Assembly (NCBI RefSeq): GCF_039794105.1
Contig: NZ_JBDIWA010000002.1
Coordinates: 62,001 to 126,000 of the forward strand
Length of the DNA stretch: 64,000 bases
Direction: 5' to 3'
DNA from: Kuenenia sp039794105
GTDB taxonomy: Bacteria > Planctomycetota > Brocadiia > Brocadiales > Brocadiaceae
The notes beneath the pieces were generated by a model that saw only the letters and a program-made list of their open reading frames with translations, had not been told where the DNA came from and made no database searches. A program made the translations under genes and the position numbers. Numbering within the stretch: position 1 is the first letter of the stretch; every line of letters starts with the position of its first letter. Below are positions 16,275-24,665 of the stretch, in pieces.

Positions 16275-18203
16275 ATGCTTAATCTGGTTGCATTCATTTT
16301 ATTATTTCCCTTAATTGGTTCCGCAATTAACGGGTTTTTCGGCAGACGATTGCGTAAAGAATCGGTAGGGTATATTGCCTGCGGGGCGATAGGCCTGTCC
16401 TTTTTCATTTCCATACTTGTTTTCTGCGGACTTCTTTCCTTACCGCCGGAAGAACGTCTTTTTGAAAAACACCTGTTCAGTTGGATTCAATCCGGATCAT
16501 TCAATGCGGCAGCCGGATTTCAGGTAGACCCTTTGTCCGCCCTGATGATTCTTATTGTGACCGGGGTTGGATTCCTGATTCACATCTATTCGATAGGGTA
16601 CATGCATGAAGACAAAGGATATCACCGCTATCTCAGTTACCTTAATTTATTTACATTTTCGATGCTATTGCTTGTTCTGAGCAACAATTTCCTCCTCATG
16701 TTTGTTGGTTGGGAGGCTGTTGGGTTATGCTCTTACCTGCTTATAGGTTTTTGGTTTGAAAAGAAGTCCGCTTCTGATGCAGCGAAAAAGGCATTTGTCG
16801 TTAACCGCGTAGGGGATTTTGGCTTTGCGTTGGGCATTATGCTCATCTTTCTGACGTTTCACAGCATTGATTTTACGGAGGTTTTCAGTGAGGCGTCTCA
16901 CGGAAAATTTGCCATAGGGAATATAACGATAACATTAATTACACTCCTCTTGTTTATGGGTGCGGCGGGAAAATCTGCGCAGATACCTCTGTATACATGG
17001 CTGCCGGATGCAATGGAAGGCCCTACTCCGGTGAGCGCCCTTATACATGCCGCTACGATGGTTACGGCAGGTGTTTATATGATTGCAAGGTGTAATGTCC
17101 TCTATATGTTGTCCCCTTTTACCATGACGGTGGTTGCCTGTATAGGGGCTGCCACGGCGTTGTTTGCTGCTTCAATCGGACTCATGCAAAACGATATCAA
17201 ACGTGTTTTGGCGTATTCAACGATCAGTCAGTTAGGTTATATGTTTCTTGCCTGTGGTGTGGGGGCGTTTACGGCAGGCGTTTTTCACCTTATGACGCAT
17301 GCGTTTTTTAAGGCATTATTGTTTCTTGGTTCGGGAAGTGTCATTCATGCCATGTCCGGCGAACAGGATATGAGAAAAATGGGTGGATTAAAAAATCATA
17401 TTCCGGTTACCTATAAAACGTTTTTAATAGGCACGGTGGCTATTGCCGGCATTCCGCCTTTTGCGGGATTTTTCAGCAAGGATGAAATTTTGTTGGAGGC
17501 GTTTGTACGTGGAAATGTTATTTACTGGTCAATAGGCGCCGTTGCGGCATTTCTAACGGCTTTTTATATATTTCGCCTGTTGTTTATGACGTTTCATGGG
17601 GAATCACGTGTTGACCCTCATGTGAAAGAACATTTGCACGAATCTCCCCGGAACATGACGACTCCTTTAATAATACTGGCAGGCCTTTCCATAATAGGCG
17701 GTTTTTTAGGGATACCCGGCGCAAACGCCTTGAATCATTTCCTATCTCCAGTGTTCGGAGGACATGGTCATGGGGAAATGCACGGCTCTGAAGCAGGCGG
17801 ACATCACGGCGGGGGGCTTCCCTATCTTATGATGGTGGTCTCAACCCTTATTGCTGTCGGTGGTATTTGGCTTGCATATCAAATGTATGTGAAAAGACAG
17901 AAACTTCCCGGGAAACTGGCAGAACGTTTTGCGTTGCCTTATAAAGTCTTGTTGAACAAATATTATGTTGACGAAATATATAACGCCGTATTTGTCAACC
18001 CTGTGAAAAAGATCTCTGTTCAGTTATGGAAGCGGGTTGATGCAATGGTGATTGACGGTTCTGTAAACGGAATTGCACGTTTCTTCGTCGGGATAAGCAA
18101 TGTCTTTCGCCTCTTTCAAACAGGGTATGTGCGTAATTATGCATTTTATATTGTGGTTGGGTGTGTTTTCATTCTCATACTGACGACGTTGTTAAATAAA
18201 TGA
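16275..18203 (+). CDS. nuoL: NADH-quinone oxidoreductase subunit L
   Basis: The 642-aa antiporter-like distal subunit has about 16 helices and a C-terminal lateral helix. Signatures include NFLLMFVGWEAVGLCSYLLI, GAAGKSAQIPLYTWLPDAMEGPTPVSALIHAATMV (split over residues about 230-265) and GSVIHAMSGEQDMRKMGGL. A His/Gly-rich loop near residues 494-515 (GGHGHGEMHG) is a local oddity and a possible metal-binding loop. After this gene the operon is interrupted for 1.5 kb. Confidence 0.95.
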   Translation: MLNLVAFILLFPLIGSAINGFFGRRLRKESVGYIACGAIGLSFFISILVFCGLLSLPPEERLFEKHLFSWIQSGSFNAAAGFQVDPLSALMILIVTGVGFLIHIYSIGYMHEDKGYHRYLSYLNLFTFSMLLLVLSNNFLLMFVGWEAVGLCSYLLIGFWFEKKSASDAAKKAFVVNRVGDFGFALGIMLIFLTFHSIDFTEVFSEASHGKFAIGNITITLITLLLFMGAAGKSAQIPLYTWLPDAMEGPTPVSALIHAATMVTAGVYMIARCNVLYMLSPFTMTVVACIGAATALFAASIGLMQNDIKRVLAYSTISQLGYMFLACGVGAFTAGVFHLMTHAFFKALLFLGSGSVIHAMSGEQDMRKMGGLKNHIPVTYKTFLIGTVAIAGIPPFAGFFSKDEILLEAFVRGNVIYWSIGAVAAFLTAFYIFRLLFMTFHGESRVDPHVKEHLHESPRNMTTPLIILAGLSIIGGFLGIPGANALNHFLSPVFGGHGHGEMHGSEAGGHHGGGLPYLMMVVSTLIAVGGIWLAYQMYVKRQKLPGKLAERFALPYKVLLNKYYVDEIYNAVFVNPVKKISVQLWKRVDAMVIDGSVNGIARFFVGISNVFRLFQTGYVRNYAFYIVVGCVFILILTTLLNK

Positions 18204-18280
18204 GGTTTGTGGCAACAATTTCGTGCCAGGACACGTGTGATTAAGTCATTGACCGTTATTCGCCCGGAGGAAAGTAAATT

Positions 18281-18487
18281 ATGAAATTCTTTATTACGAT
18301 ATTCCGGGATGAAGAGGGAATGTTCATTGCTGAATGTCCATCTATTCCTGGCTGTGTGAGTCAAGGCAAAACCGAACAAGAGGCAGAAAAAAATATTCAA
18401 GAGGCTATTAAGGAGTGTTTAGAGGCGCGCGCTGAAAAGGGAATGCCTTCGACTGTGGCTATTCGCCAGGTCGAGGTATCTGTTTAG
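18281..18487 (+). CDS. hicB: HicB-like antitoxin
   Basis: The 68-aa product has the partial RNase H fold of HicB: FFITIFRDEEGMFIAECPSI then PGCVSQGKTEQEAEKNIQEA. No DNA-binding tail is visible, so this is the short HicB form. A GGAGG ribosome site lies 9 bases upstream of ATG 18281. The stop TAG is followed directly by the GTG of the HicA toxin gene. The pair sits between nuoL and nuoM. Confidence 0.85.
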   Translation: MKFFITIFRDEEGMFIAECPSIPGCVSQGKTEQEAEKNIQEAIKECLEARAEKGMPSTVAIRQVEVSV

Positions 18488-18714
18488 TGTCTATTGTACC
18501 TATATTAAGACCATGGGATGTTGTGAAGATTTTTGAGAAGTTTGGTTGGGAAGTTGTTCGTCAGCGAGGCAGCCATATTGTCCCGACAAAGAAAGGGCAT
18601 ATAGCTTCGTTATCGGTTCCCAATCACAACGAAGTCGCCCGTGGTACGTTACGAAGCTTAATCGCAAAGGCAGGGATAACGGTAAAAGAATTTTTAAACT
18701 CGATTGATGATTAA
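18487..18714 (+). CDS. hicA: HicA-like toxin (mRNA interferase)
   Basis: The 75-aa double-stranded-RNA-binding-fold toxin has its catalytic histidine in QRGSHIVPTKKG and the helix VARGTLRSLIAKAGITVKEFL at its end, both typical of HicA/YcfA. It starts at GTG 18487, overlapping the last base of hicB. It is predicted to cleave mRNA unless bound by the upstream HicB. Confidence 0.87.
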   Translation: MSIVPILRPWDVVKIFEKFGWEVVRQRGSHIVPTKKGHIASLSVPNHNEVARGTLRSLIAKAGITVKEFLNSIDD

Positions 18715-18854
18715 TTTTTGCGGGTTTAATACATGATGTTTATAGGTTTCAGCTTTGCAGGACGGGGGTGGTATGGACAAGCTTGTTTGTTCGTGCCCTT
18801 ACAAAATTATATCAGAAGCAACCGCATTCTTTCCTAATGTCAAAGAGGTGGAAG

Positions 18855-19064
18855 ATGAAATCAGAATTAAAGTATAAAGAGGAAATATTAAACGAACTCA
18901 ACGGTCTCGCGGATGAGCAAATAAATAACCTTATGAAGATAATTCGTATATTTAAAGAATCCATCATTCAGCAAAGAGAATTAGATTTTGGATTTCAGAG
19001 AGAAATTGAAGAATGGGATAAACTTAGTGATGAAGCTATAATAAATTTCGAGAAGATATTATAA
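18855..19064 (+). CDS. orphan antitoxin-like protein
   Basis: The 69-aa helical acidic protein is MKSELKYKEEILNELNGLAD to DEAIINFEKIL. It ends in TAATG, where the ATG starts a few codons of a MazF/PemK-like gene. Small proteins with an LNELNGLADEQINNLMKII core are usual partners of such toxins. I chose ATG 18855 because the upstream part of the frame lacks a ribosome site. The toxin is gone, so this is an orphan antitoxin. Confidence 0.55.
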   Translation: MKSELKYKEEILNELNGLADEQINNLMKIIRIFKESIIQQRELDFGFQREIEEWDKLSDEAIINFEKIL

Positions 19065-19093
19065 TGCAATTTGGTGATATCTTTTTACATGGG
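19064..19093 (+). pseudogene. N-terminal stub of a MazF/PemK-like toxin
   Basis: From ATG 19064 the frame reads MQFGDIFLHGQ, matching the MxxGDIxL start of PemK-family toxins, and then departs from the family. The frame remains open into the HicB gene that follows, so the stub is fused in phase to its 5' leader. This indicates deletion of the toxin body, or replacement by a HicBA unit. Confidence 0.45.
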
Positions 19094-19120
19094 CAAAGAT
19101 GCTGCAAAAGGAGGGGAATT

Positions 19121-19339
19121 ATGAAAGCTGAGTTCACGGCAATTATTGAACCGGCGCCTGAAGGCGGATATTGGGCTATTTGTCCAGAGGTGGCTGGTGC
19201 GAATGGGCAAGGTGAAACAGTAGCGGAAGCGAAAAATAACCTGCGAGAAGCTATTGAATTGATTCTGGAAGACCGCAGGCAGGACATTCTTCGCGGGTTA
19301 CCCGAAGATGCAATACAAGAAAAGATATTGATTGGATGA
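19121..19339 (+). CDS. hicB: HicB-like antitoxin, second copy
   Basis: The 72-aa product shows the HicB fold: FTAIIEPAPEGGYWAICPEV then AGANGQGETVAEAKNNLREA. ATG 19121 follows AAGGAGGGGAATT, a near-perfect ribosome site, which I prefer over the in-frame ATG 19064 left by the toxin stub. The end overlaps the small HicA gene by ATGA. Confidence 0.85.
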   Translation: MKAEFTAIIEPAPEGGYWAICPEVAGANGQGETVAEAKNNLREAIELILEDRRQDILRGLPEDAIQEKILIG

Positions 19340-19515
19340 AACGACGTGATTTGGAGCGGAGATTGCGAATTGCCGGTTGTTATTTAAAGCGAGAGGGTAA
19401 GTCTCATTCCATTTGGATCAACCCGAAAAACGGTGTTATCGAGGCAGTCCCCCGCCACAATGAAATTAAGGAACCATTAGCAAAAAAGATATTGAAGAAA
19501 TTAAATGCAGAATAA
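19336..19515 (+). CDS. hicA: HicA-like toxin, second copy (59 aa)
   Basis: This short gene reads MKRRDLERRLRIAGCYLKRE then GKSHSIWINPKNGVIEAVPR. The catalytic His lies in GKSHSIW, and a terminal PLAKKILKKL helix closes the HicA fold. It starts in the hicB stop (ATGA), so the pair is coupled and appears intact. HicA here is in the second position, as in the other pair. Confidence 0.85.
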   Translation: MKRRDLERRLRIAGCYLKREGKSHSIWINPKNGVIEAVPRHNEIKEPLAKKILKKLNAE

Positions 19516-19697
19516 GGGGACTAATAATTTGCTCTACCTGACCACTATTCTGCGGCACTCAAAAGCTGCAGGAGAGAGTAGTTGCCAGGTAACAATCTAA
19601 TGAATAAAAGACAGTTTTGAAAAAATAAATAAGGTCTATGAGGGTTTAGACAGGATAAAAGAGTAGGACGTATTGCTCCAATAAAGAATATTTATGA

Positions 19698-19726
19698 TGA
19701 ACAAGTCTAATAAGGATTTATATAAT
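19698..19726 (+). promoter_or_regulatory. candidate internal promoter for nuoMN
   Basis: TGAACA at 19698-19703 and TATAAT at 19721-19726 are 17 bp apart, 17 bp upstream of the nuoM ATG. It could uncouple nuoM and nuoN from the TA genes inserted after nuoL. The stretch 19516-19697 otherwise holds nothing recognisable. Confidence 0.45.
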
Positions 19727-19743
19727 ATTACCGGAACATTCAA

Positions 19744-21327
19744 ATGAATTTGCCAATTCTTACATTAATTACTTTTCTTCCGATTGTTGGGGTTGTCTTA
19801 ATCCTTTCACTCGATTCCCGGCATAAAGAGTTGATAAGGGTAACATCCCTTCTTGTCTCTATAGTGGCATTTCTGATTTCTGTACCATTGTATTTTCTCT
19901 TTGATGCGAACACGTATGATATGCAATTTGTCGAGAAATTGCGATGGATACCTTCATTTGGCGTTTCTTACCATCTTGGCATCGATGGGATCAGTCTTTT
20001 CATGGTGCTTTTGACGACCTTTATTACTCCCATTGCCATTTTGGCGTCATGGAATGTAAAACGTAACGTGAAGGAATACATGATCGCCATGCTGGTTCTT
20101 GAGACGGGTATGGTCGGGGTTTTTGTTTCTTTGGACGTATTTTTATTTTATGTGTTCTGGGAACTTATGCTGATACCCATGTATCTCATTATTGGTATCT
20201 GGGGCGGGCAGAGAAGGATTTATGCCGCAATAAAGTTTTTTGTCTACACAATGGCAGGCAGCGTATTTATGCTGCTGGCAATAATCGGACTGTTTTTCCT
20301 GAATTATAGAGCAACGGGAGAATATACGTTTAACCTGCTGGAATTTTACCGGCTGGATATTTCCTATGCCGTTCAGTTCTGGCTGTTTTTGGCATTTTTC
20401 CTGGCCTTTGCCATCAAAGTGCCAATGTTTCCATTGCATACATGGCTGCCGGACGCCCATGTCGAAGCCCCGACTGCCGGGAGCGTAATCCTGGCGGGTG
20501 TTTTACTAAAAATGGGCACGTATGGGTTTATCAGATTTTGCCTGCCACTCTTCCCGGAGGTAAGCCACTCGTTTATCCCGGTGATTTCATGGATGGCCAT
20601 CGTCGGCATTATCTACGGGGCGCTGGTTGCAATGGTACAGGACGACCTTAAAAAACTTGTCGCATATTCCAGCGTAAGCCATTTGGGGTTTGTTATGCTC
20701 GGCATATTTGCCTTTAATATTCAGGGCATTGAAGGCGGCATTACGCAGATGATAAATCATGGACTGAGCACAGGCGCTCTGTTTCTTATTGTCGGGATGC
20801 TTTATGATAGGAGGCACACGCGTTTAATCTCTGACTATGGGGGATTGACGAAACAAATCCCCGTTTTTGCCGTCCTGTTTATGATTGTTACATTTTCTTC
20901 AATAGGCCTTCCCGGTTTAAACGGTTTTGTCGGCGAATTTCTTATCTTGATGGGGGTGTTTAAATCACGCATTTTATACGCATCAATTGCTACTTCCGGA
21001 ATAATCCTTGCCGCTGTATACATGCTCTGGATGTTTCAAAGGGTTATGTTTCATAATATTACCCATGAGGAGAATAAGACGTTGAAGGATGTGAGCAGCC
21101 GTGAATTGGCGGTAATGATTCCCATTGTGCTGCTAATATTCTGGATAGGCATTTATCCTAACTCGTTTTTAAGAAAGATGGATAGTTCCGTAAAACATCT
21201 TCTGGAACAGGTGGAGAGGAAAGTGCCTGTTGCGTCTAATATTCAAAAACCGGAAACCCATGATACGCTGCATGGCAAGAGTATTCCAAAAATTGATATT
21301 GTTCCGGAGAACGAAACCGAATGGTAG
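19744..21327 (+). CDS. nuoM: NADH-quinone oxidoreductase subunit M
   Basis: The 527-aa antiporter-like proton-pumping subunit has about 14 helices. Family signatures include FYVFWELMLIPMYLIIGIWG near residue 135, AFAIKVPMFPLHTWLPDAHV near 220 with the key lysine, and DDLKKLVAYSSVSHLGFVML near 300. It is separated from nuoL by TA modules. A hydrophilic C-terminal tail of about 40 residues is a minor extension. Confidence 0.95.
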   Translation: MNLPILTLITFLPIVGVVLILSLDSRHKELIRVTSLLVSIVAFLISVPLYFLFDANTYDMQFVEKLRWIPSFGVSYHLGIDGISLFMVLLTTFITPIAILASWNVKRNVKEYMIAMLVLETGMVGVFVSLDVFLFYVFWELMLIPMYLIIGIWGGQRRIYAAIKFFVYTMAGSVFMLLAIIGLFFLNYRATGEYTFNLLEFYRLDISYAVQFWLFLAFFLAFAIKVPMFPLHTWLPDAHVEAPTAGSVILAGVLLKMGTYGFIRFCLPLFPEVSHSFIPVISWMAIVGIIYGALVAMVQDDLKKLVAYSSVSHLGFVMLGIFAFNIQGIEGGITQMINHGLSTGALFLIVGMLYDRRHTRLISDYGGLTKQIPVFAVLFMIVTFSSIGLPGLNGFVGEFLILMGVFKSRILYASIATSGIILAAVYMLWMFQRVMFHNITHEENKTLKDVSSRELAVMIPIVLLIFWIGIYPNSFLRKMDSSVKHLLEQVERKVPVASNIQKPETHDTLHGKSIPKIDIVPENETEW

Positions 21328-21489
21328 CAGCGGGGCAACTTCTCAATAAATTGAGGCAAACTCCCCCATTTGCTCCCTATACTTTCGGGGAATACTGTAC
21401 AGTTGGCAACCGGCAATATACAGTCGGCAAATTGCTGACGGCAGAAATTATTACAAAAACCTCTTTTTATGAATTAAGGTGATTTTTCC

Positions 21490-22953
21490 ATGCCAGGTAT
21501 ATCGATAATGACATTTAACATCTTAAGCATCCTGCCGGTACTCGTACTTGCAGGTTTCGGGATGATAGTATTGATGGTGGATATTTTTTCATCACGGAAA
21601 ATGGGAGAAAAGAATTTTCTGGCGTACCTCTCTTTAATAGGAGTAGTAATCGCCGCTATTGTATCCAGAAGTTTTACAGGTACTACCCTCTTTTCTTTCT
21701 ACGGCGTCTATACAATTGATAACTACGCCCTCTTTTTTCAATTTGTATTCCTGCTTTGCGCCGGACTCACCATCCTTATCTCCAAAAATTATGTTCAAAG
21801 AGAAAACATAAACCATGGGGAATATTATACCCTTATATTGTTTTCCACCATTGGCATGATACTCATGGCCTCCGGTGCTGATTTGCTGAATATCTTTATC
21901 GGCCTGGAGATTATGTCGATAAGTATTTATATCCTTGTCGGCATGAAACGGACAAGGCTCACATCAAACGAGGCGTCATTAAAATATTTTTTGCTTGGGG
22001 CATTTTCTACCGGCTTTTTATTGTACGGTATTGCAATGGTGTACGGCGCAACGGGTACGATAAACCTGCGGCAGATTGCCGTTTTTCTTGCGGGCAAGGG
22101 AGGCGCGGTAGACCCTCTTTTATTAGCCGGTATGGGACTGATCATTGTCGGGATAGGGTTCAAGATAGCATCCGTACCCTTCCATGCATGGGTGCCTGAT
22201 GTGTATGAAGGGGCGCCCACTGCGATAACGGCATTTATGGCGGTTGGGCCAAAGGCCGCAGGATTTGCCGCTTTTATGAGAATATTTTTCACAGCCTTTG
22301 GTCAGGCGCACCATGATTGGGAAAAGGCTATTTGGGTACTGGCGGTACTCACCATGACAACCGGCAACATTATTGCGTTAGCGCAGACAAACATTAAGCG
22401 CATGCTTGCCTATTCCAGCATTGCACATGCGGGATATCTTCTTATTGCGTTGGTAGCCGCAAACAATATGAGTGTATCGGCGGTGTTGTTTTACCTCCTT
22501 GCGTATCTGTTCATGAATATTGGCGCGTTTGCCGTGGTCATTGTAGTAAGCCAGAAAGAAGATAGTTTCCTGAAGATTAGCGATTTTAACGGTTTAGCCT
22601 TTAAGCATCCGAGGCTGGCAATTGCCATGACGCTCTTTTTACTTTCCATGGCCGGAATTCCGCCCACTGCCGGTTTTGTAGGAAAATTTTATATATTCAG
22701 TTCCGCCATAAAATCCGGCTACGTGTGGCTGGCCGTTATCGGAGTGATAAACAGCGTCATCGCCGTTTTTTATTATTTACGGGTAACGGTAGCAATGTAC
22801 ATGCGCGACCCGGAAAGAGAATTCCAGCCACTCACCCTTTCCCCATTCATCTTTGCCGCCATAGTCATATCAATCATCGGCACTATCCAGCTTGGTATCT
22901 TTCCCGCGAAAGTGCTCGAAATCGTCCGGCAGTCTGTTCTGATTTTAAGATAG
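21490..22953 (+). CDS. nuoN: NADH-quinone oxidoreductase subunit N
   Basis: The 487-aa third antiporter-like subunit contains NIFIGLEIMSISIYILVGMK (residues about 136-155), GIGFKIASVPFHAWVPDVYE (about 222-241) and NIKRMLAYSSIAHAGYLLIA (about 300). ATG 21490 follows AAGGTGA at proper distance; a second in-frame ATG lies 18 bp on. It completes the 14-gene set. Confidence 0.95.
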   Translation: MPGISIMTFNILSILPVLVLAGFGMIVLMVDIFSSRKMGEKNFLAYLSLIGVVIAAIVSRSFTGTTLFSFYGVYTIDNYALFFQFVFLLCAGLTILISKNYVQRENINHGEYYTLILFSTIGMILMASGADLLNIFIGLEIMSISIYILVGMKRTRLTSNEASLKYFLLGAFSTGFLLYGIAMVYGATGTINLRQIAVFLAGKGGAVDPLLLAGMGLIIVGIGFKIASVPFHAWVPDVYEGAPTAITAFMAVGPKAAGFAAFMRIFFTAFGQAHHDWEKAIWVLAVLTMTTGNIIALAQTNIKRMLAYSSIAHAGYLLIALVAANNMSVSAVLFYLLAYLFMNIGAFAVVIVVSQKEDSFLKISDFNGLAFKHPRLAIAMTLFLLSMAGIPPTAGFVGKFYIFSSAIKSGYVWLAVIGVINSVIAVFYYLRVTVAMYMRDPEREFQPLTLSPFIFAAIVISIIGTIQLGIFPAKVLEIVRQSVLILR

Positions 22954-23211
22954 ATGCTTTGCAACCGGCTAATCCGCATTAAAAACACTGCTATTGCAGA
23001 GATTGTTATAGTAGCCATAAGCGCACAGTCTCCGGAAAATCGGATTTGAACAATGGGCGGCATGCGCATGTGATGTTTTTGATGTCTCGAAAACCTGACA
23101 TGGCATAGTCAGAACCAAACAAAATGGAAACCACAGATTACGCAGATTGCCTGGCGCGGCCTTTGGCCGCAACCAAATTCGAAATACGAAGCAAATTCAA
23201 ATGACAAAAAC

Positions 23212-23289
23212 CGTAACACTTCAGTTTTTTGAAAAATTCCAATAATAACATTGTTTTGCCCTACGGTTTCAAAAAACTAAATTGTTACG
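23212..23289. repeat. 78-bp inverted-repeat element
   Basis: The ends CGTAACACTTCAGTTTTTTG and the complement of CAAAAAACTAAATTGTTACG pair at 21 of 23 positions. Similar ends recur at 25533-25738. It is a small hairpin or MITE-like element without coding capacity. Confidence 0.65.
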
Positions 23290-23433
23290 AATAATCAGCG
23301 CAAGAAAAATAACAAAAAACGAAAGGAAACAATATGAAGAGAATGCAAAAAGATCCAGACATGCTTGAAGAATATGATTTCAGCAAAGTGATTCAGGGAA
23401 AATATGCAAAAAAATACAATGAAGGAACAAATG
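23290..23433 (+). pseudogene. truncated duplicate of the brnT-end/brnA-start at 29.99-30.13 kb
   Basis: This 144-bp stretch is almost identical to about 29,992-30,134: the last codons of brnT and the first 33 codons of brnA (MKRMQKDPDMLEEYDFSK start at 23334). It ends abruptly at ACAAATG, where a GGGTGCATTCCCG element end begins. It is broken on both sides. Confidence 0.75.
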
Positions 23434-23775
23434 GGGTGCATTCCCGATTTTTTGTAAATATAGTCAAAAAAATAAGGTTTTCAGAAGATGAATAATAAAA
23501 TTTATTGCAAGGGTGGCACAGGCATCCTGCCTGTATTCCGCACAGGCAAAATGCCTGTGCCACCCATCTATTGATACCTGGATTGTATATTAAATTTTAG
23601 GGAAATAGATACTTTTGGCTATAAACAATTAGTGGTGCTTGAAAATATAGGTCATTGTAGAGACAGGTTTCAAACCTGTCTCTACGGTTGTAATTCGATA
23701 TTCCTTGTTCTGCGGTTCGATATTCTCTTTTCATCATATTAAAATGACGGATTACAAAAAATCGGGAATGCTCCC
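23434..23775. repeat. composite of hairpin repeats bounded by GGGTGCATTCCCG ends
   Basis: The left end GGGTGCATTCCCGATTTTTT and right end complementary to GGGAGCATTCCCGATTTTTT bound 342 bp. Inside are a 54-bp palindrome (23512-23565, GGTGGCACAGGC arms) and a GTAGAGACAGGTTTC hairpin at about 23658. A segment at 23487-23630 resembles 55528-55660. It interrupts a brnA copy on the left and a brnT copy on the right. Confidence 0.6.
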
Positions 23776-23875
23776 GTTATTAGTGGTCGCACACACCTAG
23801 AGAGCCGAGACTATACGAATTATAAGCGCTCGCATAGCGGGCAAAGGAGAGCGAAAGATTTATGAAGAAGGTTAA
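23776..23875 (+). pseudogene. 3' remnant of a BrnT toxin gene
   Basis: The frame reads LLVVAHT, stop (TAG 23798-23800 for an expected Glu), then RAETIRIISARIAG and KGERKIYEEG-stop. This aligns with VVHTERQGNTRIISARRATK in the intact copy at 32.3 kb. The 5' part was lost at the element boundary. It precedes and overlaps brnA by the usual few bases. Confidence 0.7.
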
Positions 23876-24128
23876 ACAGACAGAAAAAGATGAATTGCGT
23901 GCGGAGTATAAACGTTCAGACTTCCCAGGCCCTTTGGTGCGTGGCAAGTATGCAAGTCGTTTGTGTAAGTCATCAAATGTTATTATTCTTAAACCGGAAG
24001 TTGCTGAGGCTTTTCCAAACGAAGAAGCCGTTAATACTGCACTTCTGTCATTGATAAAGCTTGTGCAAAAAACGACACGCTTAACAAAACGCTCAACCGG
24101 ACGCGTAAAAAGGCTGCATGCCGGTTAG
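23862..24128 (+). CDS. brnA: BrnA-like antitoxin (orphan)
   Basis: The 88-aa product aligns with the antitoxins at 30.0 and 32.6 kb through RGKYASRLCKSSNVIILKPE then VAEAFPNEEAVNTALLSLIK, a ribbon-helix-helix-type region that would bind DNA and the BrnT toxin. Its toxin partner upstream is a remnant with an internal stop. The C-terminus (RSTGRVKRLHAG) reads into an attC-like site. Confidence 0.7.
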   Translation: MKKVKQTEKDELRAEYKRSDFPGPLVRGKYASRLCKSSNVIILKPEVAEAFPNEEAVNTALLSLIKLVQKTTRLTKRSTGRVKRLHAG

Positions 24129-24141
24129 CCAGGAGTTAGCC
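24079..24141 (+). other. attC-like recombination site
   Basis: The outer boxes GCTTAAC (24079-24085) and GTTAGCC (24135-24141) are near-complementary. The inner boxes GCTCAACCGG and CCGGTTAGC pair with one bulged base. This two-box stem layout with a GTTAGCC end is that of integron attC sites. It lies at the 3' end of the brnA gene, as in a gene cassette. Confidence 0.5.
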
Positions 24142-24182
24142 CGCTGAAAACAACCTGTGACGAGAAACAAGAGATATTAAGA

Positions 24183-24497
24183 ATGAAACTTACTGATACC
24201 GAAAAACGCGAAATACTGAAACTTATTGAAGCGGATAAGCCTCTACCCGACAAGTACCGCTTTATGTTCTTTGACGACAAGCGTGAGGTGGAACCGGTCT
24301 GGAACGGCAAAACCAGCGAAGTGACTAATATCGTTTTGCCTTTTCAGGTGATCGAACAGGTGGACGAACCTCGGAAGTCGAAACCGCTAATGGACGCTAA
24401 TACACGCGAATCAGGAAAAATCATTCGCGGCCATTCGCGTTCATCCGCGGTTAAAAATAATCCGGACAATTCAGGGGGTATCATACTTGAGTATTGA
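24183..24497 (+). CDS. free-standing copy of the type III Mod N-terminal domain
   Basis: The 104-aa product starts MKLTDTEKREILKLIEADKP and continues LPDKYRFMFFDDKREVEPVW, nearly identical to residues 1-65 of the Mod methylase at 32.9 kb. It then passes through a palindromic repeat (24383-24452) and ends GGIILEY. The catalytic region is missing. It may be an expressed small protein or a dead fragment. The 22 bp upstream of ATG also match those upstream of mod. Confidence 0.5.
   Translation: MKLTDTEKREILKLIEADKPLPDKYRFMFFDDKREVEPVWNGKTSEVTNIVLPFQVIEQVDEPRKSKPLMDANTRESGKIIRGHSRSSAVKNNPDNSGGIILEY
24383..24452. repeat. palindromic GCTAATGGACGC/GCGTTCATCC repeat, copy a
   Basis: The arms CCGCTAATGGACGCTAATAC and the complement of CGCGTTCATCCGCGG form a long imperfect hairpin read in frame by the Mod-like fragment. 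Five other full or half copies occur between 32.0 and 36.5 kb. Confidence 0.7.
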
Positions 24498-24665
24498 CTC
24501 CGTTTTGAAAAACGGCTAAGATTCCTCTATTGTCAGGACTCTCGTGTGTTAGTCCCGGGAGACTGCTATGCCGGCAGAAGCCCGGCCCTAAGAGACCACA
24601 AAAGGAAAGTGAAGATTCCTAAAATTAAGTATGGTGTCCCCACGGAATTACAGAGAAAAACTTTA

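Larger units (their letters stand above)
22954..23861. other. 908-bp repeat-filled spacer after nuoN
   Basis: No intact gene is visible. The first 250 bp show nothing assignable. The rest is a hairpin element (23212-23289), a duplicated brnTA fragment, a composite of palindromes and a brnT remnant, each listed separately. Confidence 0.6.

Noticed and set aside
18204..18275. possible attC-like site after nuoL (GGCAAC...GTTATTC)
   Set aside because: The right half has a suggestive TTAAGTCATTGACCGTTAT wording, but the inner boxes do not pair convincingly.
24530..24610. GTTAGTCCCGGGAGAC hairpin after the first Mod-like mini-gene
   Set aside because: It forms a GC-rich stem, but no matching left box of attC type was found, so it was not called a site.
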